Shown here piece by piece: positions 57,914 to 64,000 of a DNA stretch of 64,000 bases (positions are counted from its first letter, which is position 1; every line of letters begins with the position of its first letter). Position numbers and translations under genes: made by a program. The DNA comes from Gemmatimonadota bacterium. Lineage in GTDB: Bacteria; Gemmatimonadota; Gemmatimonadetes; Longimicrobiales; Gaopeijiaceae. The DNA is taken from NCBI GenBank assembly GCA_022826565.1, contig JAJDUP010000012.1:62001-126000 (forward strand), in the 5' to 3' direction. The notes below the pieces were generated by a model, which saw nothing but the letters and a program-made list of their open reading frames with translations, was not told the DNA's origin and did no database searches.

Positions 57914-58392
57914 CCCCCCGGCGGCGTGATGAAGTCGGTCCGCAGCGGTCCCACGCCATGGACCTGCACGACCGTCTCGCCCTCGGCCCACATGTAGGCG
58001 GGCACCCCCGCGGCGATCGCGAGGTAGCTGCCAGGGCCATACTCCGTTGCGGCGTCGCGGTCCAGCGTCTCGCCGATCCCGACGAAGAACCTGCCCGAGA
58101 GCACCGTCATATGCTCGGTGATCGGGTGGGTGTGCGGCCCCAGTTCGAACCCTGTGTTGACCTTGAGGCGGAAGACGAAGGCGCCCCCCGCGCCGGAATC
58201 TCCGTAGAGCGCGAGGTACTGCATGCCGTTGTTGGGCTCTCCCCACGGGAGATCGGCGCCGTCGTGGAAGACGTTTTCGTCGGCCTCCTGAGCATGGACG
58301 GGCGCGGGGGCGACGAAGGCGGCAACGGCCAGCAGGGCCAGGACGGGGAAGGCGCAGGCCGCAGGGCGGCGCACCGTCGAAGGATGGCTCAT
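57910..58392 (-). CDS. Exported cupin-domain protein
   Basis: 160 residues with a signal peptide (VLALLAVAAFVAPAPVHAQ). ATG 58392 has AGGAGA upstream. The cupin barrel has the metal motif in LGPHTHPITEHMTVLSGRF (two His plus Glu and His) and the second motif with the conserved Gly of YGPGSYLAI. Probably binds a metal and a small ligand in the periplasm. Coupled to the TlpA-like gene. Confidence 0.82.
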   Translation of the reverse strand: MSHPSTVRRPAACAFPVLALLAVAAFVAPAPVHAQEADENVFHDGADLPWGEPNNGMQYLALYGDSGAGGAFVFRLKVNTGFELGPHTHPITEHMTVLSGRFFVGIGETLDRDAATEYGPGSYLAIAAGVPAYMWAEGETVVQVHGVGPLRTDFITPPGG

Positions 58393-58537
58393 TGGGACTC
58401 TCCTGTGTCTGATCGGGTCGGTCGGCTGTGGGTGGGAACGGCCAGGAGACCGAGCCTCGGGAAAGATAGCCCGCACTTGCCCACGTCGCCTCGCCACAGC
58501 GATGCTTACCCCTCTTTCACCCCGAGGAGTTGACGCC

Positions 58538-61102
58538 GTGAAGAAGATGCCGCCCTGGACCGATCGCACCCCGAAACATCCGTGTGCATGGGCTGTTTGC
58601 GCTCTCGTTGTGACCGCCGGGCTGCTCATTCCGGAACCCGCTTCCGGACAGTGGCGCAACCGCTATCCGCACGTCCAGGGGTACGGTCATCACGTCTACC
58701 TTGAGGGCTACGAACTCCCGATTCTGAACGTAGGCCCGATCGATCCCGCCCCGGCTCCCGACGGCCGCCGCATCGCCTTTGCCGCGCGGGGATGGATCTG
58801 GATCATGGACATCGAGACCGGGACGGCTCGCCAGCTCACAAGCGGCCGCGACCTCGATTCACGCCCGGCATGGCACCCGTCCGGCGACCGCATCGCCCTC
58901 GTGCGCGACAACGACCGGGACACGCGCATCGTCGTGGTTGACGCGGCATCGGGCGCCGACCTCCGCACCATCGACACCCCCGCGATCGACCTCGATCCCG
59001 CGTTTTCGCCGGATGGCGGCACGCTCTACTACACGTCGGGCCAGGCGGGCACCCTCGACATATGGGCGATGGACCTCGCGTCAGGCGAATCGCGCGCGCT
59101 CACCGCCGACCCCGGCATCGAACTCAAGGCCCAGCCGCGGGCGGACGGCAGCTTTCTCGTGCTGGCCAAGTCGGGCGGCAACCGCGTCGAACTGCGCACC
59201 CCAGGCGGCGACGAAGCGTACGTGCTCAGCGCGGGGAGCATCGCCTCGATGGCGCGCCCGGCCCTCTCGCCGGACGGCAACACCTTCGCGCTCAACTGGC
59301 CCACGCAGGACGGATGGGATCTCCGCGTTCACGACCTCGCCCAGCCCGGGCCCGCGGTGCTGCTGACGAGCGGCGGCCTTCCCCTCACCCCCGCCTGGAC
59401 CGCCGACGGCGAGTGGATCTACTACTCCGAGGCCGATGACGACGAAGTCATGCACCTCAAGCGAGTCCGTCCGGTCGGCGGGCCTGCCGAGCCCGTTGAA
59501 GTGCGCGCCTGGGAGTGGGCGGCGGGCACCGCCCGGCTGCGGATCCGGACGACCATGAACGGGTCCGCCGCTCTGGCTCCCACGCGCCTCAACGTTCTCG
59601 ACGCCACCGGACACCCGGCCGTACCCGACCGGGAAGGCGTCCACTTCGACGGCGCCAACGGACGCGTCTTCTTCTACAGTCCCGGACTGATCGAGGTCAC
59701 GGTTCCGGCGGGCGAGGTCACGGTATCGGCCGTGCAGGGGCTCGCGACGCAGGAGGCCACGGCCACGGTCACTGCCACGCCGGGGTCCACGACCGAAGTC
59801 ACCCTCGAGCTGACCCCCGTCTGGGACGCGCGCGCCGCCGGATGGGCCTCGGGCGATCATCACTTCCACCTCAACTACGGCGGGCAGACCAACCTGGACC
59901 CCGCGGACATGGTCGCGAAGATGCGGGGCGAAGCGCTCGACATGGCCTCGCCGCTCCTCGCAAACCTGCACAACCGCTACGAGGATCAGCATCTGTGGGG
60001 GTGGGAGAAGTCGGACGCCTCACCCTTCATCCGCTTCGGCCAGGAGATCCGGTCGCACTTTCTCGGGCACATGGGATTGATAGAGACGACGGAGCTGCAC
60101 TGGCCGTGGGTGTGGGGACCCGGCTACGAGGTGTATGGGACGGACGACCGCACCAACATGGAAGTCCTCGATTTCGCGCACGCGCAGGGCGGGCTCGGGT
60201 ACTACGTGCACCCGGTGTCGGTGCCGGATCCGTTCGCGGAGGGGGGCGCGGGCGGCGTTCCCGTCGAACTGGTGGCCGATGCGGTGATGGGTGATGTGGA
60301 CGCGCTCGAGGTGATCTGTCTGTGGAGCAGCTCCCCGGGGACGTCCGCGCTGTGGTACAGGTTCCTGAACCTCGGGGTGCCGGTTGCGCCTTCCGCCGGG
60401 ACCGATGTGATGCTCAACCTATATCGCACGATGGCGGTGGGGACGACGCGCGTTTACGTACACACCGGCGACCAGCTGAACTGGCCCGCCTACATCGAGG
60501 GGCTGCGTGAAGGGCGCTCCTTCGTGACCAACGGCCCCTTCCTCGAATTCGAGGTCGGCGGGGCGGGGCCCGGCTCCGTGACGGGGGCCGGCGCGGCGGC
60601 GTGGACGCTCAATCTCGCCACGGCCACCTCGGTCGACACGGTCGAGATCATCGTGAACGGGCGGGTGGTGGCGTCCCATCCGGGCATGCAGTCGCCCGGG
60701 CAGCGCAGCTACTCCGGCGAGATCGAGCTGCCCACGGGCGGCTGGGTGGCGGCGCGGGCCCGCGGCGGGGCGACACGGTGGCCAGCGATGGACGAGGCAT
60801 CCTTCGCGCACACGGCTCCCGTGTGGATCGGGGCGCGGGGCAGCACGGACCCCGATGTCCGGCGCGAGGCGGCCGATGAACTGCGCGACATCCTCACGGC
60901 GTCCGTTGCGCGGCTGCGAATCGGGTATGGTGGTGCGGAGATCCCGCGTTTGGAAACCCGCTTCGCCGAGGCGATGGAGCGGTTGAACAGGCTGGCCGAC
61001 GGGCCGGGCGGGGCCGGGCCGGCGAGTTCCGCGTCGGCGCGCGACTCCGATGGCGCCGGCGCGGCCGCACCAACCCGGTCGACGAGTCCCAACAGCCGAT
61101 GA
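58538..61102 (+). CDS. Exported PD40 beta-propeller fused to CehA/McbA-type PHP metallohydrolase
   Basis: About 854 residues. I prefer the GTG at 58538, which has GAGGAG 8 bases upstream, over the ATG at 58502. Signal peptide ends near PASGQ. Residues 50-310 are TolB/PD40 propeller repeats (DIETGTARQLTSG; AFSPDGGTLYYTS). A beta-sandwich follows, then a PHP-type metallohydrolase from about 430 with SGDHHFHLNYGG (metal-binding His-x-His), HPVSVPDPF and SAGTDVMLN. Related PHP proteins cleave esters and phosphates. Possibly an exported esterase with a recognition propeller. Last four bases overlap the next gene. Confidence 0.85.
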   Translation: MKKMPPWTDRTPKHPCAWAVCALVVTAGLLIPEPASGQWRNRYPHVQGYGHHVYLEGYELPILNVGPIDPAPAPDGRRIAFAARGWIWIMDIETGTARQLTSGRDLDSRPAWHPSGDRIALVRDNDRDTRIVVVDAASGADLRTIDTPAIDLDPAFSPDGGTLYYTSGQAGTLDIWAMDLASGESRALTADPGIELKAQPRADGSFLVLAKSGGNRVELRTPGGDEAYVLSAGSIASMARPALSPDGNTFALNWPTQDGWDLRVHDLAQPGPAVLLTSGGLPLTPAWTADGEWIYYSEADDDEVMHLKRVRPVGGPAEPVEVRAWEWAAGTARLRIRTTMNGSAALAPTRLNVLDATGHPAVPDREGVHFDGANGRVFFYSPGLIEVTVPAGEVTVSAVQGLATQEATATVTATPGSTTEVTLELTPVWDARAAGWASGDHHFHLNYGGQTNLDPADMVAKMRGEALDMASPLLANLHNRYEDQHLWGWEKSDASPFIRFGQEIRSHFLGHMGLIETTELHWPWVWGPGYEVYGTDDRTNMEVLDFAHAQGGLGYYVHPVSVPDPFAEGGAGGVPVELVADAVMGDVDALEVICLWSSSPGTSALWYRFLNLGVPVAPSAGTDVMLNLYRTMAVGTTRVYVHTGDQLNWPAYIEGLREGRSFVTNGPFLEFEVGGAGPGSVTGAGAAAWTLNLATATSVDTVEIIVNGRVVASHPGMQSPGQRSYSGEIELPTGGWVAARARGGATRWPAMDEASFAHTAPVWIGARGSTDPDVRREAADELRDILTASVARLRIGYGGAEIPRLETRFAEAMERLNRLADGPGGAGPASSASARDSDGAGAAAPTRSTSPNSR

Positions 61103-61770
61103 CCGCACGCCGTTACGATGAGGAAGAGGTCGCGCTCATCCTGCACCGGGCGGTCGAGGCGGCCGCGCGCGACCAGGAGGGCGGCACGGGCGCGGGCCTG
61201 ACGCTCGCCGAACTGAAGGAGATCGCCGCCGAAGCCGGGATCGATACGACCCGGATCGACGAGGCGGCCACTTCGCTGGAAGTTCGCCGCGATGGGGCGC
61301 TGAACTCATCATCCGTCGGCTTGCCCCCTACGGTGCAGATGGAACGGGTCGTTCCCGCAAGGCTGGACGACGACCTCCTCCCCCAACTCCTCGACCTGAT
61401 TCGCACGGAGTTCGCTCGGCAGGGGATCGTGGAGGAGGTGCTCGGCGGCTTCGAATGGCGCGCGCGCAGCGTGATGGGCGGGCGCTACGTGTCGATTCGC
61501 GGCGAGGGGGACTCGACCCGCGTGCGCGTGCTCGGCAACTATCGCGACGGGTTGCTGACGTTCGCCTTCGGGCCGGGGCCGATTCTGGGGGTTTTGGGGG
61601 GGCTGCTCGGCGGCGCTCTCAGCGGCGCGAACCCCATGGTCGTCATTCCGGCCGGGCTGCTGGCGTGGGCGACGGCGCTCGTTCCGTGGCGGGCCCTCTT
61701 CGGGCGTGAGCGGAAGGCGCTGCGGCGGGTGCTCGACGCGATCGACCGGCGGCTGCGGGAGCGGCCATGA
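61099..61770 (+). CDS. Hypothetical membrane-associated protein
   Basis: 223 residues, ATGA-coupled at both ends. The N-terminal 70 residues (EEEVALILHRAVEAA; GLTLAELKEIAAEAGID) form a small helical domain of unknown function that I have seen attached to various proteins in related genomes. A beta region follows, then one long or two short membrane segments (FGPGPILGVLGGLLGGALSG; MVVIPAGLLAWATALVPW) and a basic tail. No enzyme motif. Confidence 0.65.
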   Translation: MTARRYDEEEVALILHRAVEAAARDQEGGTGAGLTLAELKEIAAEAGIDTTRIDEAATSLEVRRDGALNSSSVGLPPTVQMERVVPARLDDDLLPQLLDLIRTEFARQGIVEEVLGGFEWRARSVMGGRYVSIRGEGDSTRVRVLGNYRDGLLTFAFGPGPILGVLGGLLGGALSGANPMVVIPAGLLAWATALVPWRALFGRERKALRRVLDAIDRRLRERP

Positions 61771-62753
61771 TTCGCCGGCGGCGCGGGGCCGCCATCCCGT
61801 TTTGTCTGCTGGCGCTGCTGGGGTGCGGATCCGACACGCCGACCGTCCCTCCCGTTCCGCCACCACCGGAGCCACCCCCGGACCCCCTGCCCCAACCCAT
61901 CGCGATCCCGGCCCGGGGCACCGATGCCACCTTCGACATGGCGACGTGGAACCTCCTCAACTTCGGGTCGACCGGACAGGGCCCGTCGGACGAAATCCTC
62001 CAACTCGCGCGCATTCGCGACGTGATCCTGGGCACCGATGCCGACCTGTGGGGCGTTCAGGAGGTGTCGAGGGCGAGCGCGTTCGAGAGTCTGCTGGCCA
62101 ACCTTCCGGGCTACGGGGGCCTGCTGGTGAACGACACGAGCGTGGTCGGCGGGACCGGCTCCTACACCGGGGGCGAGATCAAGGTCGGACTGATCTTCAA
62201 GTCGTCCGCGGTGGAGGTGACCGGGGCGCGGGTCATCCTCGCCGAGCTGGACTACGAGTTCGCCGGCCGTCCGCCGCTGGAGGTGCGTGTCCGATTGAAC
62301 CATGCAGGTGTCTCACGCGAAGCGGTCATAATCGTGCTGCATGCGAAGGCCAACCAGGATGCCACTTCCTGGGAGCGGCGCGCCGCGGCCGGCGAGGGCC
62401 TGAAGGCGCACCTGGAGTCCACCCTTGCCGACGACATCGTGCTCGTCCCCGGCGACTGGAACGATGACATGGACGAGTCGATCACCTCGGGACGCGACAC
62501 CCCGTACCGGCCGCTCGTCGACGCCGGCCCCGACTGGGTCTTCCCCACGGCCGAGCTCAGCACCACCGGGGTGACTTCGATCCTCGGCTACGACGACGTG
62601 ATCGACCACATCCTCGCGTCGGACGAGATCATGGCGTGGTACGAGGCCGGGTCGGCGCTCGTCTACCGGGTCGACGAACACATTCCCGACTACGAAGACA
62701 CCACGAGCGACCACCTGCCGGTGCTGGTGCGGTTCAGGCTGCCACCGAACTGA
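61767..62753 (+). CDS. Lipoprotein of the endonuclease/exonuclease/phosphatase family
   Basis: 328 residues; lipobox LLGC, Pro-rich linker, then an EEP-fold domain: MATWNLLNF, GVQEVSRA (metal-binding Glu), IVLHAKA (catalytic His), VPGDWNDDMDE, YDDVIDHILAS and TSDHLPVLV (closing Asp-His pair). All active-site positions are kept, so it should be an active nuclease or phosphodiesterase/phosphatase at the envelope. Substrate could be extracellular DNA or phosphate esters. Confidence 0.88.
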   Translation: MIRRRRGAAIPFCLLALLGCGSDTPTVPPVPPPPEPPPDPLPQPIAIPARGTDATFDMATWNLLNFGSTGQGPSDEILQLARIRDVILGTDADLWGVQEVSRASAFESLLANLPGYGGLLVNDTSVVGGTGSYTGGEIKVGLIFKSSAVEVTGARVILAELDYEFAGRPPLEVRVRLNHAGVSREAVIIVLHAKANQDATSWERRAAAGEGLKAHLESTLADDIVLVPGDWNDDMDESITSGRDTPYRPLVDAGPDWVFPTAELSTTGVTSILGYDDVIDHILASDEIMAWYEAGSALVYRVDEHIPDYEDTTSDHLPVLVRFRLPPN

Positions 62754-62768
62754 GGGGTCCGCCGGCCA

Positions 62769-64000
62769 TCAATCCGCCGGGGTGACCCGCCCTCCAGGCA
62801 CCGTCGCGAGCAGGAGCACCGCCGCGACGCCCGCCATCGCCGCACCGAAGACGAACGGCGCCGCCGGGCCGAGGCCCTGCCAGCCGAAAAGCCCCTCCCA
62901 CAGCACGCCGGCCAGCACCGAAGCCGGGAGGGTGGCGAGGCCGATCGCAGCCGCGTAGCCTCCGTACGCCGTCCCCCGCTGCACCGTCGGCACCAGGTCC
63001 GCGACCAGCGCCTTCGCCGCGCCCGCCGCCAGCCCCTGATAGCAGCCATACAGCAGGTACAGCACCGTCACGTGCACGGCCGTGTCCGCGAGCGCGAAGC
63101 CGAGGTAGACCAGCGCGTACAACCCCCACGCCGCCGCCACGACGCGCTTGCGGGGGATCCGGTCGGCCAGCGCTCCCGCGGGGGTCGACACCAGCGTGTA
63201 GACCACGTTGAAGGCGAGGAGCAGCCACAGGATTCCGATCACCGACAGGCCCCGCTCCTGTGCCCTCAGCACGAGAAAGGCGTCCGCGGAGTTGCCAAGC
63301 TCGAAGATCACGGAGCAGACGACGAACGCCGCGAAGCCCCGGCCGAGTCCGCGCAGGCTCGGCCGGGGACGGCTGACGTCGGCAGGGCTGCCGCCCTGGT
63401 CGGCCCGGGCCTCGCCCTTCGCCCCGACATCCCGCGCCCCCACCGCGAGCACCACCACCCCGAGAAACGCGGGAACCAGGCTCCACAACACCAGGTTGCG
63501 GAACGTCCCGGCCTCGAGCAGCGCCCCGCCACCCTGCACCTGCTGCACGACCAAGATCGATACCGCGATCCCGATCACGGCGCCCGCGGTATCGGCCGCC
63601 CGGTGCAGCCCGAAGGCGAGGCCGCGTCGCTCCGGCGGCGTCGAATCGGCGAGGAGCGCGTCGCGGGGAGCCGTGCGCACCCCCTTCCCCACCCGGTCCC
63701 CCACCCGGATCGCCGCGATCGCCCCCCAGGTCGCAGCGAGCAGGTAGAACGGCTTCGCCAGCGCCGAAATCGCGTACCCGGCGACCGCCGGCCACTTGCG
63801 GGTCTGCAGCCGGTCCGACAGCCACCCCGAATACAGCTTGAGGATGCTCGCGCTCGCATCGGCCAGACCCTCGACAACGCCCACGGCCCAAATCCGCACC
63901 CCCAGCACATTCGAGAGAAAGAGCGGCAGGACGTTGAGGAGCATCTCGCTCGACACGTCGGTGAGGAAGCTCGTGCCGCTCGCGGCCCAGACGTTGCGGT
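62769..64000 (-). CDS. MFS transporter (5' truncated by window)
   Basis: At least 410 residues, entering from the right edge in frame (RNVWAASGTSFLTDVSSEML). About 12 membrane helices. The SFLTDVSSEM opening, GDRVGKGVRTAPRDALLADS loop and GALADRIPRKRVVAAAWGLYAL block match the MFS branch typified by uncharacterised multidrug-like permeases. Converges with the EEP gene with 15 bases between stops. Substrate unknown. Confidence 0.88.
   Translation of the reverse strand, partial: RNVWAASGTSFLTDVSSEMLLNVLPLFLSNVLGVRIWAVGVVEGLADASASILKLYSGWLSDRLQTRKWPAVAGYAISALAKPFYLLAATWGAIAAIRVGDRVGKGVRTAPRDALLADSTPPERRGLAFGLHRAADTAGAVIGIAVSILVVQQVQGGGALLEAGTFRNLVLWSLVPAFLGVVVLAVGARDVGAKGEARADQGGSPADVSRPRPSLRGLGRGFAAFVVCSVIFELGNSADAFLVLRAQERGLSVIGILWLLLAFNVVYTLVSTPAGALADRIPRKRVVAAAWGLYALVYLGFALADTAVHVTVLYLLYGCYQGLAAGAAKALVADLVPTVQRGTAYGGYAAAIGLATLPASVLAGVLWEGLFGWQGLGPAAPFVFGAAMAGVAAVLLLATVPGGRVTPAD

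Noticed and set aside
1..64000. CRISPR arrays, tRNA or rRNA genes, insertion sequences and integrases
   Set aside because: I saw no regularly spaced repeats, no cloverleaf candidates and no transposase or integrase motifs on either strand, though a covariance-model search would be needed to exclude small RNAs.

Overview
The window is a GC-rich bacterial chromosome segment of about 64 kb with no rRNA, tRNA or CRISPR array that I can see. It combines SusC/SusD outer-membrane transporters, a DUF5916 barrel protein and a DUF4837 lipoprotein (families best known from Bacteroidota) with high GC, many exported S9 peptidases and serine hydrolases, and a caa3/A-type oxidase cluster. My best inference is a Gemmatimonadota genome, possibly a marine or host-associated lineage, but nothing here is a decisive phylogenetic marker except dnaE, which could be placed on a tree.

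Layout. 1-4.2 kb: end of a DUF5916 protein, an S9 peptidase and a 5'-3' exonuclease. 4.2-5.9 kb: a less GC-rich three-gene cassette (TIGR04255 protein plus two unknowns) with two frameshifts. 5.9-18 kb: alpha/beta hydrolase, a Spy-like periplasmic protein, a DUF4837/serine hydrolase/dnaE string, a cytochrome c plus Tat flavoprotein pair, and another serine hydrolase. 18-29 kb: a plug-only TonB-like protein, a SusCD operon, and two divergent DPP-IV-type peptidases. 29-39 kb: a remnant SecB-like gene, then a compact minus-strand array: SusC, SusD, plug-only protein, two tandem RnfD/NqrB-like membrane proteins with Cys-rich Sel1-like tails, and a CARDB lipoprotein. 39-49 kb: a coupled three-gene hydrolase operon, an MBL hydrolase, a divergent dehydrogenase/BKACE pair, a CocE hydrolase and two tandem mini-plug lipoproteins. 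49.7-55.8 kb: terminal oxidase cluster. 55.9-57.4 kb: a composite toxin-antitoxin locus in which a PIN toxin and an MNT nucleotidyltransferase share one open frame, followed by HEPN. 57.4-64 kb: TlpA-like thioredoxin, cupin, a PD40/CehA fusion, a membrane protein, an EEP-fold nuclease-like lipoprotein and the start of an MFS transporter.

How it fits together. Most proteins carry signal peptides or lipoboxes, so the segment describes an envelope-centred scavenger: exported peptidases and esterases release small molecules, the two SusCD pairs import them, and an aerobic respiratory chain uses the electrons. The most unusual parts are the RnfD-like/SusCD array (29.4-38.7 kb), the PIN-MNT/HEPN locus (55.9-57.4 kb) and the repeated occurrence of plug domains without a barrel (four genes).
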